Source: Bacteroidota bacterium (GTDB lineage: Bacteria; Bacteroidota; Bacteroidia; AKYH767-A; 2013-40CM-41-45). From it: DNA of 64,000 bases. The notes beneath the pieces are model-generated. The model made no database searches, was not told the origin of the DNA, and worked only from the letters and a program-made list of their open reading frames with translations. Numbering within the stretch: the stretch's first letter is position 1; each line of letters opens with the position of its first letter. The stretch spans positions 248,001 through 312,000 of the forward strand of contig JADJFC010000001.1 of the NCBI GenBank assembly GCA_016708785.1, written 5' to 3'. A program made the translations under genes and the position numbers. Below, piece after piece: positions 55,399 through 64,000 of the stretch.

Positions 55399-57696
55399 GT
55401 GACAAAGGACCTTTTATTCAAATTCAGCTTAATTCTGTTTCTACTCTTTGTCTCTATTGCTTCTGAAGGTCAGAGAGTAGGCTTAGTATTAAGCGGAGGA
55501 GGTGCCCGTGGAATGGCACATATCGGCGTGATAAAGGCGATGGAAGAAAACAATATTCCGATAGACTACATTTCCGGGACGTCAGCCGGTGCAATTGTGG
55601 CAAGTATGTATGCAATGGGATTATCCCCTGAGCAAATGGATTCTATTGTTCATACAGATGATTTCTTTAACTGGGCAAATGGCATCATCGATGAAAATTA
55701 TTTATACTACTTCCGAAAAAAGGAAGAAAATGCTTCGTGGATCAGCTTGAAATTCTCCTTAGATTCTGTTATTACCACTTCTCTTCCAACTAGTATTGTC
55801 AGTTCTATTCCATATGATTATTCATTGATGGCCAATACAGCAGGCCCAATAGCAAAAGCAAATTATAATTTTGATTCTCTTTTTGTTCCTTTCCGATGTG
55901 TTGCTGCTGATATAGAAAACAAAAAAACTGTTGTTTTCAAAGATGGTGATCTTGCTACTGCGATCAGAGCTTCCTCGGCTTACCCCTTCTATTTTAAGCC
56001 CGTTTTGTATAATGGCTCTATTCTTTACGATGGTGGTATGTACAACAACTTCCCGGCAGATGTTTGTCTTAGTGAATTTCAACCGGATATTATCATTGGA
56101 TCCAAAGCATCAGGCACCACTACTCCAACTACAGAAGGTAACATCATTTCTCAGATCAGGGCAATGATGACAACGCCAACTAATTTTTCTGTCATCTGCG
56201 AGAATGGAATTCTTGTTGAATCCAATACTGATCGTTTTGGCCTATTTGACTTTACAAGAATCAGTGAGATAATTGAAGAAGGTTATGTTTCCGCAACCAA
56301 AGAAATCGAAAAGATGAAATGGAATATTTCAAGGGAACAAGGCAAGGCAGAGTTGAATGCCAGGAGGAAAATTTATCGAAGTTCATTGCCTGAAGTAAAG
56401 ATAGACAAGTTAGAAATTGAAGGCTTGAATTCCGGGCAATCTGAATACATTAAAAATATCCTAAAGCCGGGAAGCGACCCCATTCCGCTGTCAAGATTTA
56501 AATCGCAGTATTTTCAAGTTGTCACTGATCCGAATGTGAAATCAGTTTACCCAATGCTGTTATACAACAAAGAAACCGGCTACTTTGATATGACCCTCAA
56601 CGTAAAAAGAGAGAAAGATTTCACTACACAATTTGGAGGAAACATTTCAACAAAACCGGTAAGCATGGCTTTCGTTGGAATTCAATACAACATCTGGAAT
56701 AAGAATTCCTACAACTTCAGTGGTAATTTTTATTTCGGAAAATTATATACAAGTGGCCAGTTGAAAGTTCGTCTCGATTCTCCTCGAAAATTTCCATTTT
56801 TCCTGGAAGCTGAAGCTACAGTAAATCAATACGACTTTTTCAGGAGCAGTAACAATTCTTTTTTTACTGAACAAAAACCTTCATACATATTGAAAAATGA
56901 TTACTTGTATGGATTAAATATCGGTTTTCCTTCACGCAATAAAGGGAAAATAATTCTGAATGGTTCTTGGATAACAATTTCTGACGACTACTATCAAACA
57001 AAAGATTTTTTGTCAACTGATACAGCCGATAACACTAAAATGCGAGGACCAACAGGATCTGCATTGTTTGAAGTAAATACGTTGAATAAAAAAGAGTATG
57101 CCAATCAAGGAACATTCTTCAGTACGAAATTACAATATGTGAGTGTAACCGAATTTACTACTCCAGGGTCAACATCAGTTGATAAATCAAAAAAAACAGA
57201 CTATCATGACTGGTTTCAATTAAGATTGACGTATGAGAATTATTTCAAGCGGATTGGCCGAATAAAATTTGGATTGTACTCTGAATTGGTTTTGTCTAAT
57301 ATGGGATTCTTTTACAACTATACTAGCACTGTCTTGAACAGTCCGGGCTTCACTCCTATTCAGGAATTAAAAACGGTTTACATTCCTTCTTTGCATGCAC
57401 ATGACTTCGCTGCGATTGGAAGTAAAAATGTCTACTCCTTAAGAAATAATATAGATATCCGGCTTGAAGCATATTTATTCCAACCCTATCAGGAATTGTA
57501 TGAAACGGAAGATAAAAAAACAGTGTATGGAGAAGTTCTGGCAGATAGAAATTATATAGGTAGCGCAGGAATTGTTTTCCACTCTCCTATTGGACCAATT
57601 GCATTTATGGTCAATTATGCTGACATGCGAACAGAATCATTTTCTTTCCTTTTTCATTTCGGTTATTTTATTTTTAATAAGAATGCGGTAAACTAA
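55399..57696 (+). CDS. Patatin-like phospholipase with outer-membrane barrel
   Basis: A 765-residue exported protein. After the signal peptide (ends near IASEGQ) the patatin domain shows the oxyanion loop SGGGARGMAHIG (residues 32-43), nucleophile Ser62 in GTSAG and the dyad Asp in YDGGMYNNFP near 213. A POTRA-like linker (KIDKLEIEGLNSGQSEYI) and a C-terminal BamA-type 16-strand-like barrel follow, an arrangement known from PlpD-type self-secreted lipases. The start codon is GTG at 55399. It probably hydrolyses membrane phospholipids. Confidence 0.88.
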   Translation: MTKDLLFKFSLILFLLFVSIASEGQRVGLVLSGGGARGMAHIGVIKAMEENNIPIDYISGTSAGAIVASMYAMGLSPEQMDSIVHTDDFFNWANGIIDENYLYYFRKKEENASWISLKFSLDSVITTSLPTSIVSSIPYDYSLMANTAGPIAKANYNFDSLFVPFRCVAADIENKKTVVFKDGDLATAIRASSAYPFYFKPVLYNGSILYDGGMYNNFPADVCLSEFQPDIIIGSKASGTTTPTTEGNIISQIRAMMTTPTNFSVICENGILVESNTDRFGLFDFTRISEIIEEGYVSATKEIEKMKWNISREQGKAELNARRKIYRSSLPEVKIDKLEIEGLNSGQSEYIKNILKPGSDPIPLSRFKSQYFQVVTDPNVKSVYPMLLYNKETGYFDMTLNVKREKDFTTQFGGNISTKPVSMAFVGIQYNIWNKNSYNFSGNFYFGKLYTSGQLKVRLDSPRKFPFFLEAEATVNQYDFFRSSNNSFFTEQKPSYILKNDYLYGLNIGFPSRNKGKIILNGSWITISDDYYQTKDFLSTDTADNTKMRGPTGSALFEVNTLNKKEYANQGTFFSTKLQYVSVTEFTTPGSTSVDKSKKTDYHDWFQLRLTYENYFKRIGRIKFGLYSELVLSNMGFFYNYTSTVLNSPGFTPIQELKTVYIPSLHAHDFAAIGSKNVYSLRNNIDIRLEAYLFQPYQELYETEDKKTVYGEVLADRNYIGSAGIVFHSPIGPIAFMVNYADMRTESFSFLFHFGYFIFNKNAVN

Positions 57697-57736
57697 TAAC
57701 CAATTCAATTGTTATAAATTAAAAGAGAAAAGAAAA

Positions 57737-58252
57737 ATGAAAACGCTACTTACATTAATTATTCTAATAACAACAATGGCAACATCAATATATGAATTCA
57801 AAGTCAAAAATATCGACGGCAAAATCATAGACCTTTCCATCTATAAAGGAAAAAAAATACTCATTGTCAATACTGCATCAGAGTGCGGTTATACAACGCA
57901 ATATGAAGGGTTACAAAACCTATATTCTAAATACAATGACAAACTTGTGATCATTGGGTTTCCTGCAAATAATTTCGGTGAACAAGAACCCGGCACGAAC
58001 ACAGAGATAAAAAGTTTTTGCAGCAAGAATTATGGAGTGACTTTTCCTATGAGCAGTAAAGTTTCTGTTGCAGGTGAAGATATAGATCCACTTTTTAAAT
58101 GGCTTACCGAACAACCCAATCCTGATTTTACCGGACCGATCAAATGGAATTTCGAAAAGATCCTGATCGATGAGAATGGGAAAGTTATTCATCGCTATAG
58201 AAGTAAAACAACTCCTATGAGCGAGGACCTAATATCTGCAATTGAAAAGTAA
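57737..58252 (+). CDS. Glutathione peroxidase family protein (Cys type)
   Basis: Thiol peroxidase of the GPx fold, 171 residues. The peroxidatic Cys50 is in NTASECGYT, Gln83 in FPANNFGEQEPG, the Trp/Asn pair in IKWNFEKILID; Cys95 in KSFCSKNYG is the likely resolving residue, which points to thioredoxin rather than glutathione as reductant. The N-terminus (MKTLLTLIILITTMATSIYE) is hydrophobic and may export or anchor it. It follows the patatin gene by 40 bp. Confidence 0.88.
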   Translation: MKTLLTLIILITTMATSIYEFKVKNIDGKIIDLSIYKGKKILIVNTASECGYTTQYEGLQNLYSKYNDKLVIIGFPANNFGEQEPGTNTEIKSFCSKNYGVTFPMSSKVSVAGEDIDPLFKWLTEQPNPDFTGPIKWNFEKILIDENGKVIHRYRSKTTPMSEDLISAIEK

Positions 58253-58260
58253 GAATTGAA

Positions 58261-58610
58261 ATGATTGAACCAGCAACTAGAAAAACAGAAAACTTTCACA
58301 TCCTTTTATGGCTTATAAAAGATCTGTGCTGGGTTTCCGGTACAAAGATGATGGGGATGTTCATGATTGTCCCGACGATCGGTCTTGCATTCTACATCAC
58401 CTATTTGAACAGATCTGAAAAATCCGAGTTGGCACATAATCTGGCAGTATGTTGCTGGATAATTGCCAACTCTATCTGGATGATTGGCGAGTTCTACTTT
58501 GATGACTCCACCCGAAACTATTCCATTTTTTCTTCTTGCTTGGTCTGGCAATGATGGTCAAATACTATGGCAAAGCAGTTCTTAAATTACTTTCAAAAAG
58601 AAAAACTTAA
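58261..58610 (+). CDS. Small conserved membrane protein, one frameshift
   Basis: A protein of about 116 residues with two to three hydrophobic segments and a C-terminal basic tail. NFHILLWLIKDLCWV, FMIVPTIGLAFYITYLN and NLAVCCWIIANSIWMIGEF resemble a small family I have seen in Bacteroidota without assigned function. Reading stops early at the T run 58526-58531; one more T continues the frame as FFLLGLAMMVKYYGKAVLKL and ends at 58610. It begins 8 bp after the peroxidase stop, so it is probably co-transcribed with it. Confidence 0.65.
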
Positions 58611-58838
58611 AAATTTTCCCTAAATTTCTTTGTCGCAGGCTAAAAAAATCACCAAAATTTATACCCGTTTACTTTTTTGATGAAATGCCTGAACAAGAAA
58701 TATTCGTAGTCTGCCATAATCAAAAAATTGGATTAAGAAACTGTGAAAAATCATATATTCCTAGAAATATTCAGATTTTCCTATTAATATTGTGATTGAT
58801 TGAATTTTTCTAAGTCCTTCAATCACCTGCGAAAAATA

Positions 58839-59123
58839 ATGGAACAAACCTACCTGTACTACCCTGCAAGAAAGGTTCATCGAATCCTCTCCACTTTGGA
58901 AGCAGGAAAGAAAGGATTCCGTGTTGTATTTTCTGACCCTGAAGAAATGAGTCTGATCTTTAGAAAGGAAAACATGTTCAAAAAAAAGAAATTCTTCGAA
59001 GTCAAGGTCACAAATACCGATCAGGAAAATATCGCTTGTGTCAAGGTTTCACAGATCTACACAGACAAACCTAATAATGTTGTTGAGTCGGATCTGATAC
59101 AGGTAATTTTGAAGGTCTTCTAA
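58839..59123 (+). CDS. Small hypothetical protein
   Basis: I do not recognise this 94-residue basic protein. From ATG 58839 it reads MEQTYLYYPARKVHRILSTL, with a predicted mixed alpha/beta pattern and a Lys cluster (FKKKKFF) in the middle. No signal peptide. The 228 bp between it and the previous gene are AT-rich and hold nothing else I can support. A TTG at 58800 would add 13 residues. A clean terminator follows. Confidence 0.6.
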   Translation: MEQTYLYYPARKVHRILSTLEAGKKGFRVVFSDPEEMSLIFRKENMFKKKKFFEVKVTNTDQENIACVKVSQIYTDKPNNVVESDLIQVILKVF

Positions 59124-59140
59124 ATAACTAATATAAAAAA

Positions 59141-59174
59141 CGAAGCCGAATCTTTCGATTCGGCTTCGCTTTTT
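59141..59174 (+). terminator. Strong Rho-independent terminator
   Basis: A perfect 12-bp stem, CGAAGCCGAATC (59141-59152) with 59157-59168, loop TTTC, then CTTTTTATT. It closes the small hypothetical gene. Confidence 0.92.
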
Positions 59175-59210
59175 ATTCTTAAGTAGTAACTATCCGCCTA
59201 AAGGCGCTAT

Positions 59211-59227
59211 TTATTCACTATTCGTTA
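59211..59227. repeat. Inverted copy of the 17-mer TAACGAATAGTGAATAA
   Basis: An exact match, in reverse orientation, to 50470-50486. It lies one base after the DUF3467 stop codon, again at a gene end. Confidence 0.75.
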
Positions 59228-59228
59228 A

Positions 59229-59540
59229 TTAAGCTTGTGCTGTAGGGCCACCAAAATTCATTGGCAAACCAATAGACTCCGTTTGTTTGATTGCTCCATG
59301 AACGGCTTCATATTTTTGAATGTTCTCTGCTAATGCGCCCATCAGACGCTTTGCATGTTGAGGGGTTAAGAGTATTCTTGATTTAACTTTAGCCTTTGGA
59401 ACACCGGGCATCACTTTAACAAAGTCAATTACGAATTCGCTTGTGCTGTGTGTTATTATAGCCAAATTAGAATAAATACCGTCTGCTATTTCTTCTGTTA
59501 ACTCAATGTTGAGTTGATTTTGGTTTTGATTTTCGTCCAT
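59229..59540 (-). CDS. DUF3467 protein
   Basis: A 103-residue protein of the DUF3467 family, which in Bacteroidota lies beside rpoC. The core YSNLAIITHSTSEFVIDFVKVMPG and the AKVKSRILLTPQHAKRLMGAL segment are the recognisable blocks; N- and C-termini are polar (Gln/Asn-rich start, GGPTAQA end). The function is unknown. A terminator separates it from rpoC, so it is expressed by read-through or from its own promoter. Confidence 0.85.
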   Translation of the reverse strand: MDENQNQNQLNIELTEEIADGIYSNLAIITHSTSEFVIDFVKVMPGVPKAKVKSRILLTPQHAKRLMGALAENIQKYEAVHGAIKQTESIGLPMNFGGPTAQA

Positions 59541-59609
59541 GAGTGGCTCTTCTTTTATAGTACTAAATTACATAAAAATAATACCTCCCTGCCCTTTGGA
59601 AGTAAAATA

Positions 59610-59638
59610 AAAAATCCGCCCCAATGGAGCGGATTTTT
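59610..59638 (-). terminator. Terminator of rpoC
   Basis: AAAAATCCGC (59610-59619) pairs with GCGGATTTTT (59629-59638). On the minus strand the stem is followed by a T-rich tract. It lies 22 bp after rpoC. Confidence 0.85.
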
Positions 59639-59659
59639 ATTATTTCGATGAGTTAACGA

Positions 59660-62600
59660 TTAATGTTCACTCACTGCTTCTTGTTTAGAAGCCATCAATA
59701 GGTCATATTCTTCTTGCGAACCTACGATCAAACGATCGTATTCACGCAAGCCCGTACCTGCAGGAATCAAGTGACCAACGATTACATTCTCTTTCAATCC
59801 GAGAAGGTCGTCAATCTTACCATTTACTGCCGCTTCATTCAACACCTTAGTAGTCTCCTGGAACGATGCCGCAGAGATCCAACTCTTAGTATGTAATGAT
59901 GCTTGAGTGATACCTTGAAGTACCGGAGATGATGTAGAAGGAATTGCATCACGTGCCTCGATCGGTTTAAGATCTTTACGTTTCAACACAGAGTTCTCTT
60001 CACGTAACTTACGTAGAGTGATGATCTGGCCTGTTTTCATTTCCGTAGAATCGCCCGGATCAAGTACAACAACTTTATCCATGATCATATCGTTCTCTTT
60101 AATGAAGTCGACGCGATCAACAAACTCTCTTTCTAGGAATACAGTATCACCCGGATCTTCGATGACAACTTTACGCATCATCTGACGAACGATCACTTCA
60201 AAGTGCTTGTCATTGATCTTCACACCCTGTAAACGGTATACTTCCTGCACCTCGTTAACAAGATACTCTTGAACCATACTTGGTCCTTTGATTGAAAGGA
60301 TATCGCTTGGAGTGATAGCACCATCTGACAATGGATCACCTGCTTTAGTAAAGTCATTATCCTGTACTAGGATATGTTTAGAAAGTGGAACAAGATATTT
60401 TTTCACTTCACCATCACGTGATGTAATGATCACCTCTCTGTTACCACGCTTAATACCACCATAAGAAACGATACCATCGATCTCAGAAACGACAGCCGGG
60501 TTACTTGGATTACGTGCTTCAAACAATTCCGTAACACGTGGAAGACCACCGGTGATATCACCTGATTTACCTGTAGTACGTGGAATCTTAACCAGGATAT
60601 CTCCTGACTGAAGTTTTTGTCCTTTGTTAACCATGACGTGAGCTCCAACAGGAATGTTGTAACCTTTGATCATTTCTTTTTTATCGTCGAGGATACGGAT
60701 TGAAGGGTTCTTAGTTTTATCACGTGTTTCGATAATAACTTTCTCCTTGTAACCTGTCTGCTCATCCGATTCTTCACGGAACGTGATACCTTCTTCGATA
60801 TGTTCGAATTCCACTTTACCAGGGAATTCAGTAAGGATAACAGCGTTGAACGGATCCCAGTCACAAATGACGTCACCTTTTTCAACTGTTACTTTATCTT
60901 TCAGATATAATTTCGCTCCGTAAGGAATATTTGCTGTCATCAATACAACTCCGGTATTCGGATCCACGACTCTGAATTCACCTGAACGGCCAATTACAAC
61001 TTCGTAAGACTTATTACCATCTTTGTACGTTACGGTCTTTACTTCTTCAAGTTCCAGACGACCACCAAATTTCGCTTTTAACTCAGACTCAGATGCACCT
61101 TTTTGGGCAACACCACCGACGTGGAACGTACGGAGTGTAAGCTGTGTACCCGGCTCACCGATGGACTGTGCGGCAATTACACCTACAGCTTCACCTTTCT
61201 GAACCATTCTTCCTGATGCAAGGTTACGGCCATAACATTTAGCACATACACCTCTTTCTGATTCACAAGTTAACACTGAACGGATCTCTACTGTTTCAAT
61301 AGGAGACTCTTCAATGATCGTTGCTTTTTCTTCTGTAATCTCTTTTCCGTTTTCAACGATCAATTCGTTTGTAAGCGGATGGAATATGTTGTGTAATGAT
61401 ACACGACCTAAAATACGATCGTATAATGATTCAACAACTTCTTCATTATTCTTAAGTGCTGTCTCTGCAAGTCCACGCAATGTTCCACAATCTGTATCAG
61501 TGATGATAACATCTTGTGCAACGTCAACCAGACGACGAGTAAGGTAACCGGCATCGGCTGTTTTCAAGGCTGTATCGGCCAAACCTTTACGTGCACCGTG
61601 AGTAGAGATAAAGTACTCAAGGATAGAAAGACCTTCTTTAAAGTTCGATAAGATCGGGTTCTCGATGATCTCTCCGCCCGAAGATCCACTCTTCTGAGGT
61701 TTGGCCATCAATCCACGCATTCCACCTAACTGACGAATCTGTTCTTTAGAACCACGGGCTCCGGAGTCAAGCATCATGAAGATGGAGTTGAAACCTTGTT
61801 TGTCTGTGGACAATTGTTTCATCAACGTCTCAGTGATACGTGAACTTGTACGAGTCCAGATATCGATGATCTGATTATAGCGTTCGTTGTAGGTAATGAA
61901 TCCCATATTATAGTTCGCCAATACCTCTTCAACTTCAGCGTTTGCTTTGCCAACTAATTCCTGTTTAACCTCAGGGATCTTAACGTCTTCAAGGTTGAAC
62001 GATAACGCTCCTTTGAAGGCCATTTTAAATCCAAGATCTTTGATATCATCAAGGAACTTCGCAGTCTTAGCAACACCACATTGCTTTAATACATCACCAA
62101 TGATGTCACGAAGTGCTTTCTTCGTCAACAAAGTATTGATGTAACCGGCTTCCTCAGGAACAACCTGATTGAAGAGGATACGACCAACAGTTGTTTTGAT
62201 CATAGTTGGTTTGTAACCTTCCGGTGACCATAAATTGATACGAACTTCAATTGCAGCATGCAGTTCCACTCTTCCTTCGTTCAAAGCGATGATCACTTCT
62301 TCCGGAGAATAGAATTTCATTCCTTCACCTTTTACAACACGCTCAGCATCTGTTTTTCTCTCTTTCGTGATATAATACAGACCCAAGACCATGTCCTGAG
62401 ATGGAACCGTTACCGGCGCACCATTGGCAGGGTTAAGGATGTTATGTGAAGCAAGCATCAACATTTGTGCTTCCAAAATTGCCGCATGTCCCAGTGGAAC
62501 GTGAACGGCCATTTGATCACCGTCGAAATCGGCGTTGAACGCTGTACAAACTAAAGGGTGAAGCTGAATCGCTTTTCCTTCGATAAGTTTTGGCTGGAAT

Positions 62601-63949
62601 GCTTGTATACCTAATCTGTGGAGTGTCGGGGCACGATTCAGAAGAACAGGATGTCCTTTCAAAACGTTCTCCAAGATATCCCACACAAGAGGGTCTTTAC
62701 GATCTACAATTTTCTTAGCAGATTTTACAGTCTTAACAACACCACGCTCAATCATTTTACGAATGATAAATGGTTTGAAAAGCTCAGCTGCCATATCTTT
62801 TGGTAATCCGCACTCGTGAAGTTTTAACTCAGGTCCAACGACGATTACCGAACGTGCTGAATAATCGACACGTTTACCGAGTAAGTTCTGACGGAAACGA
62901 CCTTGTTTACCTTTCAATGAGTCAGAAAGTGATTTCAATGCACGGTTCGATTCTGTTTTAACCGCATTCACTTTACGTGAATTGTCAAACAATGAATCAA
63001 CTGCTTCTTGTAACATACGTTTTTCATTACGTAAGATCACATCCGGAGCTTTGATCTCTAAAAGACGCTTAAGACGATTGTTACGAATGATCACACGACG
63101 ATATAGATCGTTTAGATCGGACGTAGCGAAACGACCACCATCAAGAGGAACGAGTGGACGTAATTCCGGTGGAATTACCGGAACAACTTTTACGATCATC
63201 CATTCAGGACGATTCTCGATGTGCTCAACAGCAGAACGGAAAGCTTCTACAACGTTCAAACGTTTCAAAGCTTCATTCTTACGTTGCTGAGAAGTTTCAT
63301 TGCTTGCCTGGTGGCGTAGGCTGAATGACAATTCATCAAGATTCAATCTTGACAATAGATCATACAATGCCTCTGCTCCCATCTTTGCTATGAAACGATT
63401 CGGATCGCTGTCATCAAGATGTTGATTATCTTTTGGAAGATTCTCAAGGATCGTTAAGTATTCATCTTCCGTAAGGAAGTCAAGATAGTTGATACCATCT
63501 GCTGCTTTTACACCGGCCTGAATAACAACATATCTTTCATAATAAATGATCATGTCAAGCTTCTTTGTCGGAAGACCTAACAAATAACCGATCTTATTCG
63601 GTAATGAACGGAAATACCAGATGTGTGCTACCGGAACTGTAAGGGTAATATGTCCCATACGTTCGCGACGAACTTTCTTTTCTGTTACTTCCACTCCACA
63701 ACGGTCACAAACGATTCCTTTGTAACGGATACGTTTGTATTTACCGCAATGACACTCCCAGTCTTTTACCGGTCCGAAGATACGCTCACAGAATAATCCG
63801 TCGCGCTCCGGTTTGTATGTCCGGTAATTGATGGTTTCAGGTTTCAACACTTCGCCACTTGACTGCTCCAGAATATTTTCAGGAGAAGAAAGGCTAATGA
63901 TAATCTTACTGAAATTCGATTTAATTTTTATTTCTTTTCTGCTTGCCAT
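59660..63949 (-). CDS. rpoC: RNA polymerase beta-prime subunit
   Basis: Complete 1429-residue beta-prime subunit. The zinc-binding [20 protein letters not shown] near residue 68, the catalytic [15 protein letters not shown] near 475, the second zinc site (CGTLRG, then [13 protein letters not shown] near 900) and the bridge/trigger region [16 protein letters not shown] are intact, and the frame is undamaged over 4.3 kb. It includes the long insertion usual for Bacteroidota between the trigger-helix halves. rpoB would be expected just to the right; the 51 bp from 63950 to the edge show no start signal beyond an A-rich leader. Confidence 0.98.
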   Translation of the reverse strand: MASRKEIKIKSNFSKIIISLSSPENILEQSSGEVLKPETINYRTYKPERDGLFCERIFGPVKDWECHCGKYKRIRYKGIVCDRCGVEVTEKKVRRERMGHITLTVPVAHIWYFRSLPNKIGYLLGLPTKKLDMIIYYERYVVIQAGVKAADGINYLDFLTEDEYLTILENLPKDNQHLDDSDPNRFIAKMGAEALYDLLSRLNLDELSFSLRHQASNETSQQRKNEALKRLNVVEAFRSAVEHIENRPEWMIVKVVPVIPPELRPLVPLDGGRFATSDLNDLYRRVIIRNNRLKRLLEIKAPDVILRNEKRMLQEAVDSLFDNSRKVNAVKTESNRALKSLSDSLKGKQGRFRQNLLGKRVDYSARSVIVVGPELKLHECGLPKDMAAELFKPFIIRKMIERGVVKTVKSAKKIVDRKDPLVWDILENVLKGHPVLLNRAPTLHRLGIQAFQPKLIEGKAIQLHPLVCTAFNADFDGDQMAVHVPLGHAAILEAQMLMLASHNILNPANGAPVTVPSQDMVLGLYYITKERKTDAERVVKGEGMKFYSPEEVIIALNEGRVELHAAIEVRINLWSPEGYKPTMIKTTVGRILFNQVVPEEAGYINTLLTKKALRDIIGDVLKQCGVAKTAKFLDDIKDLGFKMAFKGALSFNLEDVKIPEVKQELVGKANAEVEEVLANYNMGFITYNERYNQIIDIWTRTSSRITETLMKQLSTDKQGFNSIFMMLDSGARGSKEQIRQLGGMRGLMAKPQKSGSSGGEIIENPILSNFKEGLSILEYFISTHGARKGLADTALKTADAGYLTRRLVDVAQDVIITDTDCGTLRGLAETALKNNEEVVESLYDRILGRVSLHNIFHPLTNELIVENGKEITEEKATIIEESPIETVEIRSVLTCESERGVCAKCYGRNLASGRMVQKGEAVGVIAAQSIGEPGTQLTLRTFHVGGVAQKGASESELKAKFGGRLELEEVKTVTYKDGNKSYEVVIGRSGEFRVVDPNTGVVLMTANIPYGAKLYLKDKVTVEKGDVICDWDPFNAVILTEFPGKVEFEHIEEGITFREESDEQTGYKEKVIIETRDKTKNPSIRILDDKKEMIKGYNIPVGAHVMVNKGQKLQSGDILVKIPRTTGKSGDITGGLPRVTELFEARNPSNPAVVSEIDGIVSYGGIKRGNREVIITSRDGEVKKYLVPLSKHILVQDNDFTKAGDPLSDGAITPSDILSIKGPSMVQEYLVNEVQEVYRLQGVKINDKHFEVIVRQMMRKVVIEDPGDTVFLEREFVDRVDFIKENDMIMDKVVVLDPGDSTEMKTGQIITLRKLREENSVLKRKDLKPIEARDAIPSTSSPVLQGITQASLHTKSWISAASFQETTKVLNEAAVNGKIDDLLGLKENVIVGHLIPAGTGLREYDRLIVGSQEEYDLLMASKQEAVSEH

Positions 63950-64000
63950 CTTTGTTATTTTTTTGGTTGATGATTAAAATGAATGATGAAAAAGTGTTCA

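Noticed and set aside
58684..58794. 36-codon frame MPEQEIFVVCHNQ upstream of the small hypothetical gene
   Set aside because: No recognisable sequence, no start signal, and a low-complexity end; too short to support.
59660..63949. Several open frames on both strands inside rpoC
   Set aside because: All are shadows of the intact rpoC frame, caused by its codon bias.

Overview
The window looks like a chromosomal segment of a low-GC Bacteroidota bacterium. Several features point there together: an LpxC-FabZ fusion, a DAHP synthase-chorismate mutase fusion, the type IX secretion regulator PorX, a giant PKD protein with a gliding-motility-type C-terminal domain, a PafA-type phosphatase, a DUF3467 gene beside rpoC, A-rich translation starts without clear Shine-Dalgarno sites, and promoter boxes of the TAnnTTTG type. 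I cannot name a genus. There are no rRNA or tRNA genes, CRISPR arrays, transposases or phage genes; almost everything is housekeeping.

Layout. 1-9 kb: DUF1599 (partial), folP, the c-di-AMP cyclase cdaA, a minus-strand group ruvX-def-lipoprotein, a plus-strand group dapD-glycosyltransferase-tsaC, cca, an acidic pRiA4b ORF-3-like protein and miaA. 10-18.5 kb: an M16 and an M14 peptidase, a histidine kinase divergent from a CheY-like regulator, and an alpha-oxoamine-synthase-like enzyme. 18.7-23.4 kb: one 1579-residue PKD surface protein. 23.6-28 kb: a minus-strand operon hpt-adk-obgE-PAP2-pafA. 28-33 kb: purK-purE and two envelope proteins. 33-36 kb: the shikimate operon DAHPS/CM-aroB-aroA. 36-40 kb: proline dehydrogenase, a membrane protein, alanine dehydrogenase. 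38-44 kb: lipid A operon lpxC/fabZ-lpxA-ABC ATPase-tsaE-ald, with lpxD upstream. 44-50 kb: an HD hydrolase, porX, three tandem DUF1573 genes and an aminotransferase. 50-59 kb: a NamZ-like glycosidase, a LolE-type permease, cystathionine beta-synthase, a binding protein, a patatin-barrel protein, a peroxidase and small unknowns. 59-64 kb: DUF3467 and rpoC.

Two patterns run through the whole window. First, many conserved genes (cdaA twice, def, dapD, an M16 peptidase, a histidine kinase, purK twice, two envelope genes, one small membrane gene) are broken by one-base indels, nearly all in short homopolymers, and aroB has one in-frame stop. This is best read as residual sequencing error in a draft, so I give merged coordinates. 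Second, gene ends are decorated with inverted or tandem repeats of several unrelated families. They often overlap or sit just after stop codons. The most striking case is porX, whose last 12 codons occur twice, 105 bp apart, each copy followed by a different palindrome.

Functionally the window brings together envelope building (lipid A, heptosyltransferase, LolE-like permease, secretion regulator and a secreted cargo), translation and tRNA maturation (cca, miaA, tsaC, tsaE, def, obgE), purine, aromatic amino-acid, lysine and folate synthesis, and transcription (rpoC).
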